A stretch of DNA of 31,754 nt from UBA9732 sp963621975. GTDB lineage: Bacteria; Spirochaetota; Spirochaetia; Sphaerochaetales; Sphaerochaetaceae. The notes below the pieces were generated by a model. The model was not told where the DNA came from and made no database searches. It saw only the letters and a program-made list of their open reading frames with translations. Shown here in pieces: positions 1-7,865 of this stretch (its first letter is position 1; every line of letters begins with the position of its first letter). The stretch lies in the NCBI GenBank assembly GCA_963621975.1, contig CAVFGI010000022.1:1-31754 (forward strand), given 5' to 3'. The position numbers and the translations under genes are program-made.

Positions 1-3
1 AAG

Positions 4-55
4 AAAGGGACCATTGCCCTTAGTCAAATGACTTTTGCAACAGTCCCTTTTTTTT
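4..55. terminator. Stem-loop terminator, probably bidirectional
   Basis: AAAGGGAC (4-11) pairs with GTCCCTTT (43-50), followed by a T run to 55. Nested inside are TTGC/GCAA (14-17 with 37-40) and AGTCA/TGACT (22-26 with 29-33). The outer stem is A/T-rich at its base on both sides, so it could end a gene entering from the left edge and also the minus-strand ogt transcript, whose stop lies about 115 bases to the right. No gene is seen between 56 and 170. Confidence 0.7.
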
Positions 56-170
56 GCATTTTCAAGCGACGACGCAGACTTTTTTTTAGTAGGTGTAACA
101 TATTTCAGCACTTGTGCGGCTGTAAGTACATTTTGTATCTTAAATGAAGCAATTTTTGCAAATTGTGACA

Positions 171-722
171 TCACCCTAAGGTTTTTTGGCTCTCAAGGTC
201 CAACAATTGAATTTTGCGCTCAAGTCCGCCGGCGTATCCGGTAAGGTTTCCATTTACACCAACCACTCGGTGGCAGGGTATCATGATAGAAATTGGATTA
301 TGTCCAACCGCTCCTCCAACAGCCTGAGCAGACATTTTCTTTATACATTGCTCTTTAGCAATTATGTTTGCAATCTGACCATAAGTCATTGTCTCCCCAT
401 AAGGAATGGTTAGCAGGATATTGTAAACTCTTCTGCGAAAGCTTGTGCAACCATACTTTAAAGGAGGAAGAAAATTAGGCTTGTGTCCTGCAAAATAAAC
501 ATCCAACCATCTGCTAGCATCTCCAAGAAGTGGGTGATTTTTGCCTTTATTATCTGCTTGGCTGGATTCAATGAATTCTATGGGTGCAAAGTTTTCATTG
601 AGACCTGTCTGGGCATTCTCAAAAAGATTCTGCCCAGTAAACCATAATCCGGTTATAGCCTCGTTGTCACAGGTAATAGAGATGGCCCCAAGAGGTGAAA
701 AATATAGGCTAGTATATGTCAT
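171..722 (-). CDS. ogt: Methylated-DNA--protein-cysteine methyltransferase
   Basis: A suicide repair protein that transfers alkyl groups from O6-alkylguanine (and O4-alkylthymine) in DNA to its own cysteine. The active-site motif PCHRVVG is present about 45 residues from the C-terminus. It is preceded by the helix-turn-helix and arginine-finger region of the family (Y-G-x-x-x-T-Y-G-Q-I-A, then A-V-G-G-A-V-G-x-N-P). At about 183 residues it has the length of a single-domain Ogt/MGMT without an Ada regulatory domain. The ATG at 722 is chosen because a GGGGTGG ribosome-binding site lies 8 bases upstream; an in-frame GTG at 734 is the alternative. It follows the EIIC gene by about 50 bases on the same strand and is probably the last gene of that transcript. 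Confidence 0.93.
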   Translation of the reverse strand: MTYTSLYFSPLGAISITCDNEAITGLWFTGQNLFENAQTGLNENFAPIEFIESSQADNKGKNHPLLGDASRWLDVYFAGHKPNFLPPLKYGCTSFRRRVYNILLTIPYGETMTYGQIANIIAKEQCIKKMSAQAVGGAVGHNPISIMIPCHRVVGVNGNLTGYAGGLERKIQLLDLESQKTLG

Positions 723-778
723 GCGTAAATCCACCCCACTTGTTAAGATCCCTGACTTTTAATGGTTACAAGAAAGCA

Positions 779-1810
779 TTAAGCTTGAAGTAGCATATCC
801 CCATCTTTGATATAGCCCTTTTTTCTCATAAATTCCGATATTAAAAGAGAGATAGCAGCTGGCAGTAAAAAATGTACAATCGCAATTTGCCATAAACATG
901 ATTGTCCCATTACTGCAACAGCATTAAATTGACCAACAAGTCCACTTGTTCCCATCCCAGCACCAGCAGAATTATTTGTCATTTTAAAAACACATGTTGA
1001 GATTGGACCAACAATCATAGATGTTAGCGTTGGTGGAATCCATATTTTCCAATTCTTCCATATGTTTGGAATTTGAAGCATTGATGTACCCAAGCCCTGG
1101 CTAATAAGTCCACCTACTTTATTCTCCCTGTAACTCGATACTGCAAAACCAATCATTTGACAACAACAGCCAGCACAAGCTGCTCCAGCAGCAAGACCAT
1201 TAAGACCCAAAGAAATACAAATAGCTGCAGATGAGATTGGAAGTGTAAGAATTATTCCTACAACTGCTGAAACAAGAATACCCATGGGCAGAGGATAAAG
1301 CGTAGTAAGTTTATTTACAAAAGCTCCTATTGCATTCATAAGAGCGCTAACAACTGGAGAGATAAATGTTCCAACCAACGAGCCAATTATTATCGTAAAC
1401 ATTGGAACAAGAATAATATCAACATGCGTTTTGCCTTTTATGAATTTTCCCGCATATGCACCGGCAAGGGCTGCAATGCATGCTCCCAAAGGCTCTCCCG
1501 TAACGATTTTTAAAAATGTTGCATTTTCGCCTAAAACTATTGTTCCAGCACCAACAGCGCCACATACAGCGCACGCGAATATAGCCAAATTAGGAGCACC
1601 AATAGAGAGAGCAACTCCTATTCCAATGGCTGGTCCTGTTAAATATTGAGCAATTTGCCCCACATTCTCAATGAGAGAAATATTAAGATAATGACCAATT
1701 TGCTTGATAATCAAGCCAATAATCAAAGAAGAAAATAATCCTTGTGCCATTCCATTAAGAATGTTGACAATAGTCTCCCCTATATGGCCATTTTTACTTT
1801 CTTTCATCAT
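779..1810 (-). CDS. PTS EIIC-type membrane permease (PTS_EIIC_2 family)
   Basis: A polytopic membrane protein of 343 residues, rich in Gly, Ala and Ile, with about nine or ten predicted membrane segments. It resembles the PTS_EIIC_2 family (PF13303-like), a group of EIIC-type permeases with poorly known substrates. Family-like features are the glycine-rich G-P-A-I-G-I-G-V-A stretch, a C-A-G-C-C-C-Q-M-I-G-F-A segment in the middle, and a late G-T-S-G-L-V-G-Q-F-N-A motif. Its ATG overlaps the stop of the upstream hydrolase gene by four bases (ATGA), so the two are translationally coupled. No EIIA, EIIB, HPr or EI gene is nearby, so whether it works as a phosphotransferase component or as a stand-alone transporter is open. 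The family call is fairly firm; the substrate is unknown. Confidence 0.8.
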   Translation of the reverse strand: MMKESKNGHIGETIVNILNGMAQGLFSSLIIGLIIKQIGHYLNISLIENVGQIAQYLTGPAIGIGVALSIGAPNLAIFACAVCGAVGAGTIVLGENATFLKIVTGEPLGACIAALAGAYAGKFIKGKTHVDIILVPMFTIIIGSLVGTFISPVVSALMNAIGAFVNKLTTLYPLPMGILVSAVVGIILTLPISSAAICISLGLNGLAAGAACAGCCCQMIGFAVSSYRENKVGGLISQGLGTSMLQIPNIWKNWKIWIPPTLTSMIVGPISTCVFKMTNNSAGAGMGTSGLVGQFNAVAVMGQSCLWQIAIVHFLLPAAISLLISEFMRKKGYIKDGDMLLQA

Positions 1811-2601
1811 GCAAAAACCTCACTACTAAAGAAATCAATTATTCGTGTTTTGTAATCTAGAGCCTCATCATAAACTGCGTGTCCATAGGTTGCAGGATAA
1901 AGGTAATAATTGCAACCCAATGCTGTAGCAATTTCCAATGAACCTTCACTTGTAACAACTTTATCGCCTTCAGAACCAAGAACAAGAACTGAAGACTTTA
2001 TTCTTTTCAAGTCATTATATACGTCAAAATTTTGGCAACTAGAGGCAAGAATTATAAAGCGCTCATATTCCTTGTCTGTAATTCCTTTATTAGCCTCAAT
2101 TAGCATACTTTTGTATTTTTTAATTGTGTCTTTTGAATATACGTCCTCAATAAAACTTTCCAGCAGTTTATCTTCATTTTTATCTTTTGCGAGCTTTATC
2201 CACTTGTTAACAAGGCAGGTAAAAGTATTATTTACTCGTGCCAAAGTTGAACCTAGGACAATCTTGTTACAAAGATTTGGATAATCAATAGCAAGACAGA
2301 GTGCCATCATTCCTCCTTGGGAGGCTCCAAAGATATCGGCCTTAGTTATTCCTAAGGCCTCCATGGCCATTGCAGTATCTGTGGCCATTTGTTGGATGGT
2401 GTAACCCTCTTCAAGATAAGAACTTCTATCAAAAAGATAGACTGTGTATTCGTTCGTAAAGCTTTTATAAGCTTCGCTTACGGCAGTGGCAAGGCCCATT
2501 ACACTATGAATTGAGAGACCTGGGAGTATGACGAAATTTTTCTTTCCGTGGCCAAAAGCAATATATTGCATTTCATTTCTTTGTATCTTCACAGTATTCA
2601 T
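1807..2601 (-). CDS. Alpha/beta-fold hydrolase
   Basis: A 264-residue serine hydrolase of the alpha/beta fold, with no signal peptide, so probably cytoplasmic. The nucleophile elbow is G-A-S-Q-G (residues 92-96, Ser94). The oxyanion region I-L-P-G-L-S lies near residue 27. The acid is probably the Asp of G-S-E-G-D-K, and the base is the His of T-Y-G-H-A-V near the C-terminus. An AAGAGG ribosome-binding site precedes the ATG at 2601. The next gene, an EIIC-type permease, overlaps its stop by four bases, which suggests the permease may import the hydrolase's substrate or export its product (inference). The substrate cannot be told from sequence; esterase, lipase and C-C hydrolase are all possible. 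Confidence 0.85.
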   Translation of the reverse strand: MNTVKIQRNEMQYIAFGHGKKNFVILPGLSIHSVMGLATAVSEAYKSFTNEYTVYLFDRSSYLEEGYTIQQMATDTAMAMEALGITKADIFGASQGGMMALCLAIDYPNLCNKIVLGSTLARVNNTFTCLVNKWIKLAKDKNEDKLLESFIEDVYSKDTIKKYKSMLIEANKGITDKEYERFIILASSCQNFDVYNDLKRIKSSVLVLGSEGDKVVTSEGSLEIATALGCNYYLYPATYGHAVYDEALDYKTRIIDFFSSEVFA

Positions 2602-2692
2602 TTTGACCTCTTGAGGTTTCTGCAGAAATTTTTACCCACTTATTTTACTATGAACTTTTGTAATAAATAAACATAATGCAGTCATTTTTTCG

Positions 2693-2721
2693 TTGAATTC
2701 TGATAATTCATCGGTCATAAT
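2693..2721 (+). promoter_or_regulatory. Candidate sigma-70 promoter of the hydrogenase operon
   Basis: TTGAAT (2693-2698) and CATAAT (2716-2721) are separated by 17 bases. Transcription would start near 2728, leaving a leader of about 75 bases before the hydC ATG at 2802. The 2602-2801 gap is the divergent spacer between the minus-strand hydrolase and this operon. I see no convincing operator palindrome in it. Confidence 0.6.
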
Positions 2722-2801
2722 TGTAAGGAAGTTTGTGTTTTTTGGGGATTTTTGCAAAAAGCTCTTTGACTACAAAACCAAACAATTGGAGGTTTATTAT
2801 C

Positions 2802-3320
2802 ATGGCTCATTTAAGTGAAGCTGCTGTCAAGAAAATCAATGATATCTGTCTAAGATATGTTGATGAGAAAACACCCTTGATGATGATTTTGAGCGACATT
2901 CAAAAAGAGTATGGCTACATTCCGCTGGAAGTTCAAGAAATAGTTTCTAAGAACACAGGAATTAGTGTTGCCGAGATTTACGGCGTTGTCTCTTTTTATT
3001 CATTCTTCTCTCTTCAGCCAAAGGGCAAATATATAATTGGGTGTTGTTTGGGAACTGCCTGTTATGTTAAGGGGGCCCAACAAGTAATTGACAAATTTTC
3101 GGAAATTTTGGGAATTAAACCAGGAGAAACAACGGAAGATGGAATGTTTACCCTTGATGCATTGCGCTGTTTGGGGGCCTGTGGGATTGCACCAGCGGTT
3201 TCTATAAACGGTAAGGTTTATCCAAAAGTTGCAGTTAATTCTGTTCCAAAGATTATTGAGGAACTTAAGGTTTTAGAAAAAGCTCATTTGGAGACAAATT
3301 TGGAGACAAATAATGATTAA
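2802..3320 (+). CDS. hydC: [FeFe] hydrogenase NuoE-like subunit (HydC/HndA)
   Basis: The thioredoxin-like [2Fe-2S] subunit of a multimeric NAD(P)-linked [FeFe] hydrogenase, homologous to NuoE of complex I. The four cluster cysteines are in C-L-G-T-A-C (C-x4-C) and C-L-G-A-C (C-x3-C). The upstream G-x-x-x-x-E-I-Y-G-V-V-S-F-Y-S-F-F segment is typical of the NuoE helical domain. The ATG at 2802 has a perfect GGAGG nine bases upstream, giving 172 residues, the usual family length. Upstream in-frame starts from 2733 would add a leader-like tail without homology. Its stop overlaps the start of hydB by eight bases. It is expected to pass electrons between NADH/FMN and the other Fe-S centres. Confidence 0.93.
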   Translation: MAHLSEAAVKKINDICLRYVDEKTPLMMILSDIQKEYGYIPLEVQEIVSKNTGISVAEIYGVVSFYSFFSLQPKGKYIIGCCLGTACYVKGAQQVIDKFSEILGIKPGETTEDGMFTLDALRCLGACGIAPAVSINGKVYPKVAVNSVPKIIEELKVLEKAHLETNLETNND

Positions 3321-5175
3321 AACATTTGAAGAACTATATTCAAAACAGCATGATTGTGCAGTATGTCTGGCCTCTAAATTCAAGGGAGATAATGGGAAGA
3401 GAGCAGTTGTTCTTTGTGGAGGAACAGGGTGTCTTTCTTCGGATTCGGCACAAATTAAGGAAAAATTTGAACGTCTTGTTGAAGAAAAAGGACTTTCTAA
3501 TCATATAACGGTTAACCAAGTAGGTTGCTTTGGCTTTTGTTCTCAAGGGCCGTTTGTAAAGATTTTCCCAGAAGATACTCTTTACAGAGGCGTAACACTT
3601 GACGATGTAGAAGAGATTGTTGAAAAAGACCTTATTGGTAACGAAATTGTTGAAAGACTTCTCTACGTAGACCCTGCGACACACGAAAAAGTTGCAAAGC
3701 AAGAAGATATCAACTTCTACAAAAAGCAACATAGAATTGCTCTTGAAGAATGCGGAATGATTGACCCAGAAAACATCAATGAAGCGCTGGGCACGGGTGC
3801 ATTTGCGGGCCTTGCAAAAGCCTTAAAAATGGACAGACAAGAAGTCATTAACGAGGTATTGGCATCGGGATTGAGGGGCCGTGGTGGTGCAGGCTTCCCC
3901 ACCGGTCGCAAATGGCAATTCGCATTTAACCAGCCCGATGGTGAAAAATATGTTGTATGTAATGGCGATGAGGGTGACCCAGGAGCTTTCATGGATAGGT
4001 CAATCTTGGAAGGCAACCCTCTTGCAGTTATTGAAGGCATGATGATAGCTGGCTACGCAATTGGAGCACAAAATGGATATTTCTATATTCGTGCGGAGTA
4101 TCCTATTGCTGTGCATAGAATTAAGGAAGGCATAAAACAGGCAGAAGAACTAGGCCTTTTGGGAGATAACATTCTTGGAACAGATTTTTCTTTCCATGCA
4201 CATATCCGTCTTGGAGCAGGAGCTTTTGTTTGTGGTGAAGAAACAGCCCTCTTAAATTCAATTCAAGGAAAGAGAGGAATGCCTAGGCCTAGACCACCAT
4301 TTCCTGCCGTGAAAGGTCTTTGGGATTGCCCAACAATTGTTAACAACGTAGAAACTTTAGCAGTTGTTCCATATATATTTAGGAACGGCGCCAATGTGTT
4401 CTCTCAACTTGGAACAACAGGCTCAAAGGGAACAAAGGTATTTGCTCTTGGTGGTAAAATAAACAATGTTGGTCTTGTAGAAGTCCCAATGGGAACAACA
4501 CTTAGAGAATTGATTTATGATATTGGCGGTGGAATTCCTAATGGTAAAAAGTTTAAGGCAATTCAGACTGGTGGCCCTTCCGGCGGTTGTTTAACAGAGA
4601 AAGACCTAGATACAGAAATTGATTTTGATACTTTAAGAGCAAGAGGATCTATGATGGGTTCTGGTGGCGCTATTGTCATGGATGAAGACAACTGTATGGT
4701 TGATGTTGCTAAATTCTATATGGAATTTATTTGCGATGAATCTTGCGGAAAGTGTTCACATTGTCGTATTGGCACAAAGAGAATGTTAGAGATTCTTGAA
4801 AAGATTTGTAGTGGCAAGGGCACTATGGAAGATATTGATCAACTTGAAATTCTTGCTTCTACAATTCATGTTGGCGCACTCTGTGCATTAGGACAAACTG
4901 CTGCAAACCCAGTTCTTTCAACTCTAAAGAGTTTTAGAGACGAGTACATTGAGCATGTTAAGAACAAGAAATGTCGTGCTCATGTGTGTAAGAACTTAAT
5001 GATGTATGTCATTAGTCCAGAAAGATGTAAAGGATGTTCGGCTTGTGCAAGAAATTGTCCAGTTGACGCTATAGTTGGTGTAATCAAATCTCCATTTGCT
5101 ATAGACCAAAACAAGTGTATCAAGTGTGGAATGTGTCAAAGCACTTGTAGATTTGGCGCAATTGATAAAATTTGA
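3313..5175 (+). CDS. hydB: [FeFe] hydrogenase NuoF-like flavin subunit (HydB/HndC)
   Basis: A 620-residue diaphorase subunit. The order is an N-terminal thioredoxin-like [2Fe-2S] domain (C-G-G-T-G-C near residue 35 and V-G-C-F-G-F-C), a NuoF core, and a C-terminal 2x[4Fe-4S] ferredoxin domain. The NuoF core has an FMN-site motif G-R-G-G-A-G-F-P-T-G-R-K-W from residue 189. It also has the NAD(H)-side motif G-E-E-T-A-L-L from about 308 and the [4Fe-4S] site C-G-K-C-S-H-C. The C-terminal ferredoxin has C-K-G-C-S-A-C from about 572 and C-I-K-C-G-M-C from about 602. The N-terminal domain does the job of the separate HndB of Desulfovibrio, so the layout matches the bifurcating HydABC of Thermotoga and clostridia. 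HydB binds NAD(P)H and the FMN where bifurcation is proposed. It sits between hydC (8-base overlap) and hydA. Confidence 0.94.
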   Translation: MIKTFEELYSKQHDCAVCLASKFKGDNGKRAVVLCGGTGCLSSDSAQIKEKFERLVEEKGLSNHITVNQVGCFGFCSQGPFVKIFPEDTLYRGVTLDDVEEIVEKDLIGNEIVERLLYVDPATHEKVAKQEDINFYKKQHRIALEECGMIDPENINEALGTGAFAGLAKALKMDRQEVINEVLASGLRGRGGAGFPTGRKWQFAFNQPDGEKYVVCNGDEGDPGAFMDRSILEGNPLAVIEGMMIAGYAIGAQNGYFYIRAEYPIAVHRIKEGIKQAEELGLLGDNILGTDFSFHAHIRLGAGAFVCGEETALLNSIQGKRGMPRPRPPFPAVKGLWDCPTIVNNVETLAVVPYIFRNGANVFSQLGTTGSKGTKVFALGGKINNVGLVEVPMGTTLRELIYDIGGGIPNGKKFKAIQTGGPSGGCLTEKDLDTEIDFDTLRARGSMMGSGGAIVMDEDNCMVDVAKFYMEFICDESCGKCSHCRIGTKRMLEILEKICSGKGTMEDIDQLEILASTIHVGALCALGQTAANPVLSTLKSFRDEYIEHVKNKKCRAHVCKNLMMYVISPERCKGCSACARNCPVDAIVGVIKSPFAIDQNKCIKCGMCQSTCRFGAIDKI

Positions 5176-5189
5176 TGGAGGTAAGTACA

Positions 5190-6974
5190 ATGGGATTAGT
5201 AAATATTAAAATTGAAGGAAAACCTTATCAAGTAAATGACAATCTCACAATTTTGGAAGCTGCAAGATGGTGTGGCTATGAGATTCCAACCCTTTGTTCT
5301 TATAACCATGGAGAATGCAATAGAGGTTCTTGTAGGGTATGTTTGGTTGAAGTTGTAGGAATAGAAAGACTTGTTGCTTCTTGTGTCTATCCTGTTTCAG
5401 AAGGACTAGAAGTAATCATTTCATCTCCTAGAGCAACATCTGCAAGAAGAGCTTCTGTTGAACTTTTGCTGTCAAACCACTCATTAAATTGTCAGCAATG
5501 CTACAAAAATGGACATTGTGAACTTTTGCATGCTGCACAAATTACAGGAGCAAGAGAAGGAATGTATCTTGGTGAAAAAACACCTATTACTTTTGACCAT
5601 TTTAACCCATCCATTGTAAGAGATACTTCAAAATGTATCCTTTGTGGACGCTGCGTTGCTCGTTGTAAAAATGCTCATGGTAATGGAGTTCTTGGATTTG
5701 AACACAGAGGATTTAAGACTATTGTCTCCCCTGCTTTTAATAGATTCATCAAAGACTCTCCATGTATCATGTGTGGGCAATGCGTAAACGTTTGTCCTAC
5801 AGGTGCCCTAACAGAAAAGAGCGAGATTGATTTGGTTGACAAGGCATTCCATGACGGTAAGTATGTTGTTGTCCAAACTGCACCAGCTGTTAGAGCGGCC
5901 TTAGGTGAAGAGTTTGGCATGAAGATTGGAACTCCAGTTACGGGCAAAATGGTTGCAGCCTTAAAACGCTTAGGTTTTAAGAAAGTCTTTGACACCGATT
6001 ACGCTGCAGATTTAACTATCATGGAAGAAGCAACTGAACTTTTGGGTAGAATTAAAAACAATGGAACTCTCCCAATGATTACTTCTTGTTCTCCAGGATG
6101 GATAAATTATGCCGAATACTACTATAGTGATCTCTTTGATCACATTTCCACCTGCAAATCTCCACATGAAATGTTTGGAGCTATCCTAAAGCATTATTAC
6201 GCAAACAAGATTGGTGTAAAACCTGAAGATATGTTTGTTGTATCTATCATGCCGTGTACGGCCAAGAAGTTTGAAAAAGATAGGCCTCAACTAGAATCTA
6301 ATGGGCTCAAAGATGTTGATGCAGTATTAACAACTCGTGAACTTGGAAGACTTATTAGAAGAAGTGGAATTCGCTTTACTAGACTCCCAGATGAAGAATT
6401 TGACAACGATATTGTTGGAGATTACACAGGTGCTGGAGTTATATTTGGTGTTACCGGTGGTGTTATGGAAGCCGCACTGAGAACGGCATACTTTGTTCTA
6501 ACAGGTAAAGAGCACGAAGGAATAAAGTTTGAGGATGTCAGAGGCTTTGATGGTATAAGAGAAGCTAGTATTGATATCAACGGAAAGAAAGTTGAGGTTG
6601 CAGTTGCAAGTGGAATGAAGAACGCCAAGGTTCTTCTAGACCAAATCCGCGAAGGTAAATCCAAATATACTTTCATTGAAGTCATGGGCTGTCCTGGAGG
6701 TTGTATTAATGGTGGAGGTCAACCATTTGTTCATGAGTGTTTCCTTCCAAATGAGGATGCAGACATCATTGACACATACAAAGCAAAGAGAGCAGCTGCT
6801 CTTTACAGCGAAGATGAAAGACAAGTTCTTAGACAATCGCACAACAACCCTCAGATTCAAAAGTTGTATTCAAGTTTCTTAGGTGAACCAAATTCTCATT
6901 TAGCTCACGAGTTACTTCATACTACTTATGAAAAGAGAACACCTTTTCCGCATGTGGAAGAACCAATGATGTAA
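5190..6974 (+). CDS. hydA: [FeFe] hydrogenase catalytic subunit (HydA/HndD)
   Basis: The 594-residue H-cluster subunit, which makes or takes up H2. The N-terminal [2Fe-2S] domain has C36, C48, C51 and C65. The His-Cys3 [4Fe-4S] site is H97, C101, C104, C110. Two ferredoxin clusters follow (C149/152/155/159 and C192/195/198/202). The H-cluster domain shows T-S-C-S-P-G-W (298-304), M-P-C-T-A-K-K-F-E (354-362) and C-P-G-G-C-x-x-G-G-G-Q-P (501-512), followed by the small-subunit-like tail. The first motif has Ser where many hydrogenases have a second Cys. The ATG at 5190 has GGAGG eight bases upstream, which overlaps the hydB stop region; earlier TTG/ATG codons at 5172/5175 lack a proper site. 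With hydC and hydB it should form a soluble enzyme coupling H2 to NAD(P)H and ferredoxin. H-cluster maturases (HydE, F, G) are not in the window. Confidence 0.95.
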   Translation: MGLVNIKIEGKPYQVNDNLTILEAARWCGYEIPTLCSYNHGECNRGSCRVCLVEVVGIERLVASCVYPVSEGLEVIISSPRATSARRASVELLLSNHSLNCQQCYKNGHCELLHAAQITGAREGMYLGEKTPITFDHFNPSIVRDTSKCILCGRCVARCKNAHGNGVLGFEHRGFKTIVSPAFNRFIKDSPCIMCGQCVNVCPTGALTEKSEIDLVDKAFHDGKYVVVQTAPAVRAALGEEFGMKIGTPVTGKMVAALKRLGFKKVFDTDYAADLTIMEEATELLGRIKNNGTLPMITSCSPGWINYAEYYYSDLFDHISTCKSPHEMFGAILKHYYANKIGVKPEDMFVVSIMPCTAKKFEKDRPQLESNGLKDVDAVLTTRELGRLIRRSGIRFTRLPDEEFDNDIVGDYTGAGVIFGVTGGVMEAALRTAYFVLTGKEHEGIKFEDVRGFDGIREASIDINGKKVEVAVASGMKNAKVLLDQIREGKSKYTFIEVMGCPGGCINGGGQPFVHECFLPNEDADIIDTYKAKRAAALYSEDERQVLRQSHNNPQIQKLYSSFLGEPNSHLAHELLHTTYEKRTPFPHVEEPMM

Positions 6975-7002
6975 AAGAGATTTTTACAGAATGAGATTTT
7001 TG

Positions 7003-7037
7003 AAGCCGGGTTCATTAAAGGATCCGGCTTTTATTTT
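7003..7037. terminator. Bidirectional terminator between hydA and the SDR gene
   Basis: AAGCCGG (7003-7009) pairs with CCGGCTT (7024-7030), followed by TTATTTT. It lies just after hydA and overlaps the stop codon end of the convergent SDR gene at 7031. It therefore probably ends the hydCBA transcript and may also serve the selenium operon coming from the right. Confidence 0.75.
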
Positions 7038-7840
7038 GATCTGAGAATTTTTCCTATCACCCAAAGCTGAAAACGCTTTGGACATGCGTTTAAAAAAAGT
7101 AACAAAGGATTACGGTTTATGGTATATGCGAATGCTGGGTTTTTGCTTTGTAGTATTTTGAAAACCTTTAATGCTATTTTATTTGGTTCTATGTGTTTTG
7201 CCTCAACATTGTCTACAATTTGTTTAAAAAGTTTTGCGTTACAAGAGTAGAGTTCCGTACTTTCACAGAAACTGTCCAGTGCTTTTGTTGAGGCTCCTAG
7301 CATATTAGTACCTACTGCCCCAGCTCTTAAAACGCTAACCTTTACCCCTAGAAGTTGAACTTCCATTGCAAGAGAATAGGAATACTTGTCTAGAGCAGCT
7401 TTTGAGATGGCGTAAATTCCAGTAAAAGGCAGTGGATCAAGTGGCGCTAGCTCACTTGTTGTAATTATGATTCTACTACCTTTTTTTAATAATGAAATGC
7501 AGGCTTTATTTATGTAAAAAGGACCAAAACAGTTTACTTTCATTATTTTTTCAAAATTTCTGCTTGGCATTTCAACTAGGGAATCCAGCATATAAAGACC
7601 TGCGAAATGAATTACTGCATCAAGTTGTTTTGTTTTACTAGATACAATTTTGATGGCTTGATTTACACTTTCTTCATCAGAAACATCTACTTGTATGGGA
7701 ATTAGAGCATTGTTATCCCAGATAATACCCTCCGAAACATGGTTATCAAGAGCAAATACAGTGTATTCGTTTTTTAGTAAGAGCTTTACTGTCTCGCTCC
7801 CCATTCCACCATAGGCACCAGTTACAAGTACATACTTCAT
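7031..7840 (-). CDS. Short-chain dehydrogenase/reductase
   Basis: A 269-residue classical SDR with a Rossmann fold. The cofactor motif T-G-A-Y-G-G-M-G is at residues 7-14 and the catalytic pair Y-A-I-S-K at about 148-152, preceded by the expected Ser in I-I-T-T-S-E. The H-F-A-G segment replaces the usual N-N-A-G. Substrate and cofactor choice cannot be read from the sequence. The ATG at 7840 follows a GGAGG about 11 bases upstream; an in-frame TTG at 7858 would itself overlap that site and is less likely. It is the last gene of the yedE-tusA-DUF3343-selD operon, 25 bases after selD. A role in selenium metabolism is suggested only by position, and no SDR is an established member of this gene set. 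Confidence 0.88.
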   Translation of the reverse strand: MKYVLVTGAYGGMGSETVKLLLKNEYTVFALDNHVSEGIIWDNNALIPIQVDVSDEESVNQAIKIVSSKTKQLDAVIHFAGLYMLDSLVEMPSRNFEKIMKVNCFGPFYINKACISLLKKGSRIIITTSELAPLDPLPFTGIYAISKAALDKYSYSLAMEVQLLGVKVSVLRAGAVGTNMLGASTKALDSFCESTELYSCNAKLFKQIVDNVEAKHIEPNKIALKVFKILQSKNPAFAYTINRNPLLLFLNACPKRFQLWVIGKILRSK

Positions 7841-7865
7841 TAATCTATCAGCCTCCAAAGGTTGA

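Noticed and set aside
2733..2801. N-terminal extension of hydC starting at 2733
   Set aside because: The extra 23 residues have no family counterpart, and the GGAGG site places the start at 2802.
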